Assembly: GCF_030506285.1 (NCBI RefSeq)
Contig: NZ_CP119422.1
Location: forward strand, 620,001 to 684,000
Direction of reading: 5' to 3'
Origin: Catalinimonas niigatensis
GTDB lineage: Bacteria; Bacteroidota; Bacteroidia; Cytophagales; Cyclobacteriaceae
Length of the DNA stretch: 64,000 nt
In this document: positions 43,419 to 52,753 of the stretch, in pieces
Numbering within the stretch: the stretch's first letter is position 1
Layout: every line of letters starts with the position of its first letter
Translations under genes and position numbers: made by a program
Notes under the pieces: generated by a model
Database searches by the model: none
What the model saw: only the letters and a program-made list of their open reading frames with translations
Told to the model about the DNA's origin: nothing

Positions 43419-44399
43419 ATGATTATTGTCACCGGAGCAGCCGGTTTTATCGGTAGCTGTTTAATCGCCAAGCTCAACGAAGAAAATTTCAACTACATTA
43501 TTGCTGTGGATCAGTTCGCGGGAGACCGTCCCAATGATCCTGAAAAGTTAAAAAACCTTGAAGGAAAAAAGATTCAGGAAAAGGTTGAGAGAGATAACTT
43601 TTTTACATGGCTGGATCAAAACCACGAGGAAGTAGAATTTATTTTCCACATCGGTGCCCGCACCGATACTACCGAATTTGACACCGCTGTTTTTGATAAA
43701 CTGAACCTGAACTACAGCAAAGAAATCTGGAAACGCTGTGTCAATTATCAAATTCCCCTGGTATATGCCTCTTCGGCAGCCACTTATGGTGCAGGAGAAC
43801 TAGGTTATAAAGATGATGAAAGTATTATCCCGCAACTTCAACCACTTAACCCTTATGGCGAATCCAAAAACGAATTTGATAAATGGGCTTTGGCACAGGA
43901 GAAAAAGCCTTTCTTCTGGGCGGGACTTAAGTTTTTTAATGTGTATGGCCCCAATGAATACCACAAAGGACGCATGGCTTCGGTGATCTGGCACGCTTAT
44001 GGGCAAATCCAAAATAAGGGAGAGATGAAGCTGTTTCGTTCTCACAATCCTGAATACAAAAATGGAGAGCAGATGCGCGATTTTGTGTATGTCAAAGATG
44101 TGGTCAATGTCTGTTATTTTTTGATGCGCCACCGAAAGAATTCCGGTATTTATAATTTGGGCAGCGGAAAAGCACGTACCTTTCTTGATCTTACCAAAGC
44201 AGTCTTCAAAGCAATTGGTAAAGAAGAGAACATCTCTTTTGTGGATACACCGGAAGATATACGCGAAAAATATCAGTATTTCACTAAAGCGGATATGCAC
44301 AAACTCAAATCTATTGGCTATAATACACCTTTTCATAGTCTGGAAGAGGGTATTGCTGAATATGTGCAGGAATATTTAATCAGCCACAAGTACTGCTAA
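43419..44399 (+). CDS. hldD: ADP-L-glycero-D-manno-heptose 6-epimerase
   Basis: The 326-residue extended short-chain dehydrogenase has the NAD(P) motif TGAAGFIGS (5-13) and the catalytic pair in NPYGESKNEF (YxxxK). Sequences specific to HldD are HIGARTDTTEFD, YASSAATYG, FNVYGPNEYHKGRMASV and EQMRDFVYVKDV. It converts ADP-D-glycero- to ADP-L-glycero-manno-heptose for lipopolysaccharide core. The location beside lpxB fits, although it is divergent from that unit. Confidence 0.94.
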   Translation: MIIVTGAAGFIGSCLIAKLNEENFNYIIAVDQFAGDRPNDPEKLKNLEGKKIQEKVERDNFFTWLDQNHEEVEFIFHIGARTDTTEFDTAVFDKLNLNYSKEIWKRCVNYQIPLVYASSAATYGAGELGYKDDESIIPQLQPLNPYGESKNEFDKWALAQEKKPFFWAGLKFFNVYGPNEYHKGRMASVIWHAYGQIQNKGEMKLFRSHNPEYKNGEQMRDFVYVKDVVNVCYFLMRHRKNSGIYNLGSGKARTFLDLTKAVFKAIGKEENISFVDTPEDIREKYQYFTKADMHKLKSIGYNTPFHSLEEGIAEYVQEYLISHKYC

Positions 44400-44571
44400 A
44401 GTTTCTCATTCCGGTTCATTCCATTAACAATAGCTTTAGCGTTAGTAAATGTACTATACTTATTGCACATGCTTTTAGTCAGAAACTTATCATTTGTGAA
44501 GTCAGGATATACCTGTAGCTTAGGATGAAAGCTGATCATTATTTACTTTAGCCTTAAAGCTACTATTTTTC

Positions 44572-46635
44572 ATGAAGCAATTTCCCCTAGCCCCACGGAA
44601 AGCCAGTGTAAAGAGTGTTCATGGTATTCCTTTGATTGACAACTATGCCTGGTTGCAGGACAAAGAAAATCCTGAGGTTATCGCTTATCTCAAAGCTGAA
44701 AATGCTTATTCAGAGGAGATGATGCAAGACCAGCAGGCATTAGAAAAACAACTCTACGAAGAGATGAAGCAACGCATCAAGCCGGATGACCAGAGTGCGC
44801 CAGTCCGGATAGATGATTATTATTACTACTCACGCACTGAAGCGCATAAGAATTACAGGATTTATTGCCGCAAATTTGGCTCGCTGCAAGCTCCGGAAGA
44901 AATTCTTCTGGACTGTAATCACTTGGCTGAAGGACATGATTATTTTCATTTAGGTGCATTTGAAGTCAGCCCGGACCATACTATTCTGGCTTATGCTATT
45001 GATACCGATGGATCTGAACAGTATTGGATGTTCTTTAAGAACCTTCAGGATCATACGCTGATGGTAGACCAGATTCGCAATATGACGAATTCTGCAGCAT
45101 GGGCGATGGATGGGGAAACAATATTTTATGTAGTGCAGAATGAAACTATGCGTCCTTATAAAGTACTACGCCATCGTTTGGGTACCCGCCCTGAAGATGA
45201 TGTAGAAGTGTTTCACGAAGCCGATGAGCGTTTTTTTGTATCCGTCAGTTTGTCTAAAAACCGGGCTTTCCTTCTGATTGATATAGGCAGTAAAATTACT
45301 TCTGAAGTGAGAATACTATCAGCCCATCAGCCTGAGGGCGATTTTAGTGTATTTGCCCATAGAAAAGACCAGATTGAATATACGCTTTATCCTCACCAAG
45401 ATTGTTTCTATATACTCACCAATTGGAAAGCCAGTAATTTTCGCTTGATGAAAGCTCCTCTGGAGGCAAAAGATAATAGCCTGTGGAAAGAAGTCATTCC
45501 TCATGATCCGAAAGTAAAAATTGAAGGAGTGGATGAGTTTGAAAATCATCTGGCGATCTATGAAAGAGCCAATGGAATGAGCCAGATTAAAATTTTTGCT
45601 CTTCAGGATACCCTGAATAGTCATCTGATTTTATATGATGAACCAGCATATTATGTCTTTGGAGGCAATAATCCCACTTTCCATACTGATGTATTACGCT
45701 TTCATTATACTTCTCTGTTAAAACCTAATACGGTTTATGCATATCATATGCCAAGTCGGGAAAAGCAGGTAATCAAAGAAACAGAGATTCCAGGAGGTTA
45801 TGATGATCAGGCATATACTTCTGAACGCATAGAGGCTCTTTCAGAAGATGGCACAGTTGTACCTATCTCTTTGGTATACCGAAAAGACATAGCACCAAAA
45901 GGAATCAATCCACTTTTATTGTATGGCTATGGAGCTTATGGACTAAATGCTGAACCTTACTTTAACGAGAACAGAATCAGCCTGCTGGACAGAGGTTTTA
46001 TCTTTGCCATCGCACATATTCGCGGCGGAGCAGATCTGGGCGAAGACTGGCACAAAGCCGGTAAATTGCTGAAAAAGAAAAATAGTTTTACCGATTTTAT
46101 TTGTTGTGCCGAGCATCTTATCAAGGAAAAATATACCGATCAGGAGCATCTCTGCGCGATAGGTGGAAGTGCCGGCGGCTTATTGATGGGTGCGGTAATC
46201 AATCTGCGTCCTGATCTTTTCGAAGCCATAATAGCCAAAGTCCCTTTTGTAGATGTATTAAATACCATGCTTGATCCCAATCTGCCGCTTACCATTACTG
46301 AGTACGAAGAATGGGGTAATCCGGAAGAAAAAGCTTATTTTGAGTACATCCATTCGTATTCACCTTACGACAATATTAAGCCGCAGTCCTATCCTCATTT
46401 ACTCATTACTGCCGGGTTGAATGATCCAAGGGTAAGTTATTGGGAACCAGCAAAATGGGCTGCTAAGCTTAGAGCACTAAAGACAGATAATCATTTGCTG
46501 CTGCTCAAAACCAATATGGATGCTGGTCATGGTGGCGCTTCGGGAAGATATGAGTATCTCAAAGAAATTGCTTTTGAGTATGCTTTCCTAATTAAGGTGC
46601 TAGGAATAGCTAGAGACAGTTTTACTTATACTTAA
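44572..46635 (+). CDS. ptrB: S9 family oligopeptidase (oligopeptidase B type)
   Basis: The 687-residue cytosolic serine peptidase has an N-terminal seven-bladed propeller (about 75-400) and an alpha/beta-hydrolase domain. The triad is in frame: S533 in GGSAGG, D618 in LNDPRV and H653 in DAGHGG. The order PxxPxA..., KENPEVIAYLKAEN at the N terminus and GGADLGEDWHKAGKL are typical of oligopeptidase B/protease II, which cuts after Arg or Lys in short peptides. No signal peptide is seen. It is monocistronic. Confidence 0.9.
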   Translation: MKQFPLAPRKASVKSVHGIPLIDNYAWLQDKENPEVIAYLKAENAYSEEMMQDQQALEKQLYEEMKQRIKPDDQSAPVRIDDYYYYSRTEAHKNYRIYCRKFGSLQAPEEILLDCNHLAEGHDYFHLGAFEVSPDHTILAYAIDTDGSEQYWMFFKNLQDHTLMVDQIRNMTNSAAWAMDGETIFYVVQNETMRPYKVLRHRLGTRPEDDVEVFHEADERFFVSVSLSKNRAFLLIDIGSKITSEVRILSAHQPEGDFSVFAHRKDQIEYTLYPHQDCFYILTNWKASNFRLMKAPLEAKDNSLWKEVIPHDPKVKIEGVDEFENHLAIYERANGMSQIKIFALQDTLNSHLILYDEPAYYVFGGNNPTFHTDVLRFHYTSLLKPNTVYAYHMPSREKQVIKETEIPGGYDDQAYTSERIEALSEDGTVVPISLVYRKDIAPKGINPLLLYGYGAYGLNAEPYFNENRISLLDRGFIFAIAHIRGGADLGEDWHKAGKLLKKKNSFTDFICCAEHLIKEKYTDQEHLCAIGGSAGGLLMGAVINLRPDLFEAIIAKVPFVDVLNTMLDPNLPLTITEYEEWGNPEEKAYFEYIHSYSPYDNIKPQSYPHLLITAGLNDPRVSYWEPAKWAAKLRALKTDNHLLLLKTNMDAGHGGASGRYEYLKEIAFEYAFLIKVLGIARDSFTYT

Positions 46636-46716
46636 TAGGTATACTTTTAAAGAAATACAACACTTGAACCTAATCTTAGTTTATTTTAGCGTACCAAATT
46701 CACCAACCCAACCAAA

Positions 46717-47649
46717 ATGAGTTTACGAATTGACCTGAACGAAACTGTTCCATTCAATATTGAGCGTATCATGCAAACTTTTCTGGATGAATGCAGAACT
46801 TCACTGCAACAGGAAGATCCACACCAAGCCATTCATGAAGCGCGTAAGACAATGAAAAAAATGAGGGCTTTCAGCCGTCTGGTCCGAGGGGAGATTGGAA
46901 AAAAAAGATATAAACAGACCAATACATACTATCGGGATGTGGCAAGACAAATCTCTGAAGCCAGAGATATCACCGCCATGCTGGATACTTTACAGGATCT
47001 TTATGAAGCCTTGGATGCTGCCTTATGCGAGCAAACTTTTCAGGATATCAAAAACCATCTTGTCTCACGGAAATCAGCACTAAGCAGAATTCAAATCAAC
47101 AGAGATAAGCTTTTGGAAAACATGCTGAATGATTTAGAAAAAGCAGAAAAAATTCATGGTAAGTGGAAAATTGAGCAGAATGGTTTTGAGATCTTTTTCA
47201 AAGGAATCAAAATTACTTATTCCAAATGCCAGCAAGCCATGAAAAAAGCTTACAAAAAGCAGTCTACTAAAAACCTGCACGAATGGAGAAAAAGATGCAA
47301 GTATCTCCGTTATGAAGTTGATTTTCTTCGTGACATCTGGCCAGAACCTATGAAATCGCTGGAAAGAGAATTGCATCAACTCACTGATTATCTGGGAGAT
47401 GATCATGATCTGGCAGTGCTGAAAGCTTATGTAGAAAGTATGCATCTTGAAAACGAAGAAGCCCTCACGGCTATTTTCGCTTTGATGGATCATAAAAGAG
47501 AGGAATTACAAACGCTAGCCAAACCCCTGGGAAAAAGAATTTTATATGAATCTCCTGATCAATTCGTAAATCGCCTGGCTTATTACTGGAAATATGGACT
47601 GAAAGACTTTGCCATCAAAGAAAATCAGCATCCTCTTTCTATTGCCTGA
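46717..47649 (+). CDS. CHAD-domain protein
   Basis: The 310-residue, all-helical, positively charged protein has two CHAD halves. The conserved motifs are HEARKTMKKMRAFSRLVR (H40) and NLHEWRKRCKYLRYEV (H188), with further Arg/Lys-rich helices. CHAD domains bind inorganic polyphosphate. No CYTH phosphatase or polyphosphate kinase is linked here, so it may localise with polyphosphate granules on its own. It is on the plus strand, 85 bp before leuS, which has its own -7 element. Confidence 0.88.
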   Translation: MSLRIDLNETVPFNIERIMQTFLDECRTSLQQEDPHQAIHEARKTMKKMRAFSRLVRGEIGKKRYKQTNTYYRDVARQISEARDITAMLDTLQDLYEALDAALCEQTFQDIKNHLVSRKSALSRIQINRDKLLENMLNDLEKAEKIHGKWKIEQNGFEIFFKGIKITYSKCQQAMKKAYKKQSTKNLHEWRKRCKYLRYEVDFLRDIWPEPMKSLERELHQLTDYLGDDHDLAVLKAYVESMHLENEEALTAIFALMDHKREELQTLAKPLGKRILYESPDQFVNRLAYYWKYGLKDFAIKENQHPLSIA

Positions 47650-47692
47650 GTGTTTTTTTAGCAGGCTTCTGCACATTCTTTACGAATTATTC

Positions 47693-47700
47693 TAATTTTG
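47693..47700 (+). promoter_or_regulatory. -7 element (TAATTTTG) for leuS
   Basis: TAATTTTG matches TAnnTTTG and lies 34 bp before the leuS ATG at 47735. No TTG is seen at the -33 distance. Confidence 0.4.
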
Positions 47701-47734
47701 TCAGACTTAGCATCACAAGAAAATAAACTTAGTA

Positions 47735-50641
47735 ATGGCAGAATACGATTTTCGTGAGATAGAGAAGAAATGGCAGAAGTATTGGGAAGAAAATGAAACT
47801 TATAAAGTACAGATAGATACCAGCAAACCGAAATTTTACGCGCTGGATATGTTTCCCTATCCTTCCGGAGCTGGTCTTCATGTAGGACACCCCCTGGGTT
47901 ATATCGCTTCGGATATAGTCTCTCGCTACAAAAGGCTCAAAGGCTATAATGTGCTCCATCCCATGGGCTTTGATGCTTTTGGATTACCCGCCGAGCAATA
48001 TGCCATACAGACGGGTCAGCACCCTGCCATTACCACTGAAAATAATATCAAACGATACAAAGAGCAGCTTAATAATATTGGCTTCTCTTTTGACTGGGAC
48101 AAAGAAGTGCAGACCTGCGACCCATCCTACTATAAATGGACCCAATGGATTTTTCTTCAGCTTTTTCATAGCTGGTACAGTAAAGCCTCTGAGCAGGCGA
48201 AACCCATTGAACAACTGATCCATCATTTTGAAAAAGAAGGAAATCAGAATCTGGAAGCCGTTTGTGATGAAGAAACCCCTTCTTTTACTGCCGAAGAATG
48301 GAAGCAGATGGATGAGCAAAAACAGCAATTGTTATTACTCAAATACCGGCTTACCTATGTGTCTGATACCGTGGTCAACTGGTGCCCTGAACTGGGTACC
48401 GTTCTGGCCAATGATGAAGTAAAAGACGGCTTCTCTGAAAGAGGAGGCTTTCCGGTAGAGCGACGCAAGATGAAACAGTGGATGATGCGCATCACCGCTT
48501 TTGCCGATCGTTTGCTTTCCGGCTTAGACACAATTGACTGGTCTGATTCACTTAAAGAAATGCAGCGCAACTGGATAGGCAAGTCTTACGGCTGTGAGCT
48601 GGATTTTAAAGTTAAAGACAGCGATATCGTTCTCACGGCTTTCACTACCCGTTCCGACACCATTTTTGGAGTGACCTACGTCACCCTGGCTCCTGAGCAT
48701 GAACTGATTGCCCAACTCACCACTGCTGAGCAAAAGCAGGAGGTGGAAGCTTATGTAGAAGTTGCCAAAAATAGATCGGAAAGAGAACGTATGGCCGATG
48801 TCAAAACCGTTTCCGGTGTATTTACCGGCAGCTATGTCACCAATCCAATCAATGGTGAAGAAATACCCCTTTGGGTAGCAGATTATGTGCTGGCTGGTTA
48901 TGGTACTGGTGTAGTCATGGCAGTACCTTCTTCTGACGACAGGGATTTTCGTTTTGCCAATCATTTTAATTTGCCCATCCGAATGGTAATTGAGGGAACC
49001 GAAGACATGGAAAATCCTACGGAGAAGAAGCACGGCAAAATGATCAACTCTGATTTTCTAAATGGTATGGAATCAACCGATGCCATACTAGCAGTAAACG
49101 AAAGAGTTGAAAAACTGGGAGTAGGCAAGCCTAAAGTTAATTATCGTATGCGCGATGCGGTGTTCAGCCGACAACGATACTGGGGTGAACCCGTGCCTAT
49201 GTATTTTAAGGACGGCATCCCCTACCCTTTGAATGCAGATGAGCTTCCACTCAATTTACCTTCCGTAGATGAATATAAGCCCACGGCTACTGGTGAGCCT
49301 CCTCTGGGAAGAGCGGTTGACTGGAAATACCATGGGCAGTATGAATATGAATTGACTACCATGCCTGGCTGGGCAGGTTCAAGCTGGTACCACTTCCGCT
49401 ACATGGACCCTCACAACGAAGAGGAGATGGTCAGCAAAACCAAACAGAGCTATTGGGAGAATGTGGATTTGTATATCGGAGGGACTGAACATGCCACCGG
49501 CCACCTGCTGTATTCCCGCTTCTGGACCAAATTCCTGTACGACCGTGGCTATATTACCGTGAATGAACCTTATAAAAAACTGGTCAATCAGGGCATGATT
49601 CAGGGAGTGACCCAATACAGATATAAATTTATACCTGATCTTTCTATGGTTAAAGGAACTGATTATTCTAGAAGTAGCATGCCTGAGATTGAAGTATCTT
49701 TAAATATAGTAAAAGCACTTTTTGAAAGAGACGCTGATGCAATAGAGGAACTACGACAACTTTTAACCTCAAATGGGTTGAATTTTGATCCTAGTACCGT
49801 TGACTTTAAATCAAGGTTTCATACTGTACATACTGAAATTAAATATATAAATGAAGGAGTTCTCAACTTAGAAGAATTCAAGAAAAGCGATTCTCATAGA
49901 GGTAATAATTTATATCTATTAGAAGATGGTAAATTTTTATGTGAAAGTGTGGTTGAGAAAATGTCTAAACGTTTAGGCAATGTTGTTAACCCTGATGAAG
50001 TTGTTGAAGAATACGGTGCCGATACTCTGAGGATGTATGAGATGTTCTTAGGACCATTGGAGCAATCCAAGCCCTGGAATACCAATGGCATTGATGGCGT
50101 ATTTAAGTTCCTTCGCAAGCTGTGGCGTTTGTTTTATGATGATGCCAACAACTTTCTGGTGAAAGATGAAAAAGCAACCGATGCTGAATTGAAGATCCTG
50201 CACAAAACCATCAAGAAGGCCCAGGAGGACATTGAAAACCTCTCTTTCAATACTTCAGTGAGTAGCTTTATGATTTGTGTCAATGAACTCACCAGCCTGA
50301 AATGCCATAAAAGAGAAGTGCTTACCGATCTGGTGCTCATCCTTTCTCCTTATGCTCCGCATATTGCAGAGGAGTTGTGGCACAGCTTAGGTCATGATAA
50401 TAGCATCGTTCACGCTACTTTTCCACAGTTTCAGGAAGAGTACCTGATTGAAGCATCTCACGAATATCCGATTTCGGTGAATGGTAAAGTCCGTGCCAAG
50501 ATGGAGTTTGCTTTGGACATGCCCAAAGAAGACATTGAAAAGGCAGTGCTGGCTTCAGATCAGGTTCAGAAATGGACGGAAGGGAAACCCCCAAAACGAG
50601 TCATCATCGTACCCAAGAAAATCGTGAATATTGTTGTGTAA
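47735..50641 (+). CDS. leuS: Leucyl-tRNA synthetase
   Basis: The 968-residue class Ia synthetase charges tRNA-Leu. The HIGH motif is HVGH (49-52), and the KMSKS motif reads KMSKR (742-746). The editing domain (about 235-430) includes TTRSDTIFGVTYVTLAPEH and GYGTGVVMAVPS. Bacteroidota-type insertions are present near 150-195 and between Q623-G624 and the KMSKR loop (about 117 residues). The second insertion (49607-49957) and its flank are much more AT-rich than the rest of the gene, so this part may have been replaced by recombination. The C terminus ends normally, and the gene is terminated by a strong hairpin. Confidence 0.95.
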   Translation: MAEYDFREIEKKWQKYWEENETYKVQIDTSKPKFYALDMFPYPSGAGLHVGHPLGYIASDIVSRYKRLKGYNVLHPMGFDAFGLPAEQYAIQTGQHPAITTENNIKRYKEQLNNIGFSFDWDKEVQTCDPSYYKWTQWIFLQLFHSWYSKASEQAKPIEQLIHHFEKEGNQNLEAVCDEETPSFTAEEWKQMDEQKQQLLLLKYRLTYVSDTVVNWCPELGTVLANDEVKDGFSERGGFPVERRKMKQWMMRITAFADRLLSGLDTIDWSDSLKEMQRNWIGKSYGCELDFKVKDSDIVLTAFTTRSDTIFGVTYVTLAPEHELIAQLTTAEQKQEVEAYVEVAKNRSERERMADVKTVSGVFTGSYVTNPINGEEIPLWVADYVLAGYGTGVVMAVPSSDDRDFRFANHFNLPIRMVIEGTEDMENPTEKKHGKMINSDFLNGMESTDAILAVNERVEKLGVGKPKVNYRMRDAVFSRQRYWGEPVPMYFKDGIPYPLNADELPLNLPSVDEYKPTATGEPPLGRAVDWKYHGQYEYELTTMPGWAGSSWYHFRYMDPHNEEEMVSKTKQSYWENVDLYIGGTEHATGHLLYSRFWTKFLYDRGYITVNEPYKKLVNQGMIQGVTQYRYKFIPDLSMVKGTDYSRSSMPEIEVSLNIVKALFERDADAIEELRQLLTSNGLNFDPSTVDFKSRFHTVHTEIKYINEGVLNLEEFKKSDSHRGNNLYLLEDGKFLCESVVEKMSKRLGNVVNPDEVVEEYGADTLRMYEMFLGPLEQSKPWNTNGIDGVFKFLRKLWRLFYDDANNFLVKDEKATDAELKILHKTIKKAQEDIENLSFNTSVSSFMICVNELTSLKCHKREVLTDLVLILSPYAPHIAEELWHSLGHDNSIVHATFPQFQEEYLIEASHEYPISVNGKVRAKMEFALDMPKEDIEKAVLASDQVQKWTEGKPPKRVIIVPKKIVNIVV

Positions 50642-50648
50642 AATCATA

Positions 50649-50674
50649 AAAGGCTCTCTACTGAGGGCCTTTTT
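50649..50674. terminator. Terminator after leuS, shared with the convergent lipoprotein gene
   Basis: AAAGGCTCTC (50649-50658) pairs with GAGGGCCTTT (50663-50672) with one G-T pair, loop TACT, and the T-run continues. The stop codon of the minus-strand gene overlaps its 3' arm. Confidence 0.82.
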
Positions 50675-51038
50675 ATTTTACTGCAGTACTGCTGATCTGA
50701 GGGTCGGCAAATCTAAGGGAATCTTCCTGGTAGGTAGGTGTGGTTAATGTGCTATCCATAGGAAACATCGGATCATAAATGGTCACCATTTCTACCGTCC
50801 TGAGACTTTCTTTTTTATAATAGTAAGGTGTTCCCTCAATGACGCCGTGACGGTTCTTTGCAGTGAGATACCCCCGGGGCAGCGAATCGGGTCCTAATAC
50901 CGAAAAAGTGATGTCCCGTATGCTATCATTCAGGATAAAACTACTCTGAAAAGCAGGACAGATCATACCGCGATTACATGCGGTTGAAATCAAACAAGCA
51001 ATGATAATGTACTTTATGGTTGAGCCGAAAATTTTCAT
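50673..51038 (-). CDS. Small Bacteroidota lipoprotein of unknown function
   Basis: From the ATG at 51038 the protein has about 121 residues and a lipoprotein signal with lipobox STAC (C21); a GTG at 51068 would add 10 residues. The mature part starts NRGMICPAFQSSFILND, with a short beta-rich body (DSLPRGYLTAKNRHGVIEG) and no recognised domain. Similar short lipoproteins with a CPAFQ-type start are, from memory, widespread in Bacteroidota without assigned function. It is convergent with leuS. Confidence 0.65.
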   Translation of the reverse strand: MKIFGSTIKYIIIACLISTACNRGMICPAFQSSFILNDSIRDITFSVLGPDSLPRGYLTAKNRHGVIEGTPYYYKKESLRTVEMVTIYDPMFPMDSTLTTPTYQEDSLRFADPQISSTAVK

Positions 51039-51227
51039 CCGTGATATTATTCGGTACATTGGCCTCACAGGCTATTGATGCATCTGTAGAGTACCAAACA
51101 AATATTCAGCAAATGCCTTATACATTACCTTTTTATTTTGGTACTTATATTACATATAATTGTATTTGTTTCAAATAAGCAAGTTTTTATATTGTTAAAA
51201 TATAATTTAAGGTTAATTAAATTATAT

Positions 51228-52700
51228 TTAAAACGTACTTTCTAATTTTCGCTTTAAATAGCTTTCTTCTTCTTTTTTCAGTTCATTGTACACACCCGGC
51301 CTTCCCATCATGAATATGGTGCCGGTTACCCTGTCTGTATTGTCATACCTGCGACGGAAGTGGGGATCAAAATCATCGGTAGTTTCCATCCATCCCATCA
51401 ATGCCTTCATATGTTTTTGTATCAGGGGACGATACTGAGCATCATATGCCAGATTATTGAATTCCCAGGGATCTTCTTTCACATTGTAGAACTCAATCAC
51501 AGGACGGGGTGATTGAAAAATCAGAGATTGTTCAGCACTCAATTTTCCTTCCTTTTTGAGCGCCAGCAAAGACTGATGGGCAAGGCTTCCCGCCAGGTCG
51601 GCGGCAGTGCCGTGGGGCCATTCTATATAGGCATTATAAATCAATTTGAAACTGTCACTCCTCACACTCCTCATGTGCTCATCGCAATCATGCCAGTTTC
51701 TCTCGGCAAACACAAAATCATCGCTTTCTACTGACTGTCCAAACATAAGAGGAAGTAGGCTTTGTCCATACATATTTTCTCCCTTCTCTACTCCTGCCGC
51801 CTCCAGAATTGTAGGTGCCAGATGTATCATGCTGGTCAAAGCCTCCTTGGTTGACCCCGGACGGATTCTTCCTGGCCAAACTGCCAGGAATGGAGTTTTG
51901 ATCCCTTCATCATAGAGCGTTCCCTTGGCTCGTGTGAAGGGTTTGCCATTGTCGCTCATAAAAAAAATCAGAGTATTATTCCTTTTCCCTTCTTCTTTCA
52001 GCATACGCAGTACCTCGCCTATATTTCTGTCCATACGGGCTATTTCGTCATAATACATCGCCAGGTCTTTTCGTGTATCAGGTGTGTCAGCCAGATAAGG
52101 AGGAACAATAACGTTGGCAGGATCATGGGGATCTGCAATCGTATTTTCCTGATAGTCACGATGGGGATCTATGAAGGCGTACCAGGCAAAAAAGGGAGAC
52201 TCAGTGCTGGAAGAAAGAACTTTGGCAAAATCCTGCGGCATAGGATTTCCCTGACCGGGAAAAAAAGCATCAAATTTATTGGTAGCTTCTTGTCCCAGAT
52301 GAGACTTTCCCAGAAGTGCGGTATAATATCCGGCAGCCTTAAGTTGATCAGGTATGATGACAACGGATTCTTCCAGAGGCGAATGCAAATCCTCTGTTCT
52401 GATCGTATGGGCAAACTGACCGCTCAACAAACTGGTGCGGGTAGGGCTACACTGTGGAGTAGTCAAGAAAGCCTGGTTGAACTTTGTGCCCTGCTTGGCC
52501 AGTTGGTCTATGTGAGGAGTTTTTATGGCTGAATTGCCGTAACAGCCAAAATCTCTCCAGCCAGCATCATCCGCAATAAATACAATAATATTAGGACGCT
52601 GCTGGGACCAGGCAGGCAAGGCAATTACTAAAAAGCTGAAAGTTAAAACGTAAAACAAATTATGTTTTTTTACAAATAATTCCAGAGTGGAAGTGATCAT
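51228..52700 (-). CDS. Exported type I sulfatase
   Basis: The 490-residue sulfatase of the alkaline-phosphatase superfamily has a Sec signal (cleavage near ALPAWSQ, residue 33). Metal residues lie in FIADDAGW (D44, D45), and the modification motif is CSPTR (C84), converted to formylglycine. Typical motifs MSDNGK and TPFLAVWPGR follow. The target is probably a sulfated polysaccharide or its fragments, a common marine carbon source. No SusCD, glycoside hydrolase or formylglycine-generating enzyme lies adjacent, so the partners are elsewhere. It is divergent from the DNA ligase gene with a 53-bp gap. Confidence 0.92.
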   Translation of the reverse strand: MITSTLELFVKKHNLFYVLTFSFLVIALPAWSQQRPNIIVFIADDAGWRDFGCYGNSAIKTPHIDQLAKQGTKFNQAFLTTPQCSPTRTSLLSGQFAHTIRTEDLHSPLEESVVIIPDQLKAAGYYTALLGKSHLGQEATNKFDAFFPGQGNPMPQDFAKVLSSSTESPFFAWYAFIDPHRDYQENTIADPHDPANVIVPPYLADTPDTRKDLAMYYDEIARMDRNIGEVLRMLKEEGKRNNTLIFFMSDNGKPFTRAKGTLYDEGIKTPFLAVWPGRIRPGSTKEALTSMIHLAPTILEAAGVEKGENMYGQSLLPLMFGQSVESDDFVFAERNWHDCDEHMRSVRSDSFKLIYNAYIEWPHGTAADLAGSLAHQSLLALKKEGKLSAEQSLIFQSPRPVIEFYNVKEDPWEFNNLAYDAQYRPLIQKHMKALMGWMETTDDFDPHFRRRYDNTDRVTGTIFMMGRPGVYNELKKEEESYLKRKLESTF

Positions 52701-52753
52701 AAACTTATCTTATTTTAGAAGGTTGTTGTACTAATCATCAATTCAAAAATACC

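Noticed and set aside
43800-44336. A 178-codon minus-strand frame inside hldD
   Set aside because: It is antisense to hldD, with no recognisable protein features.
49958-49972. KMSKR as a sign that LeuRS is inactive
   Set aside because: The second Lys, which is catalytically important, is kept, and all other motifs are intact. Variation at the final Ser is tolerated in class I synthetases.
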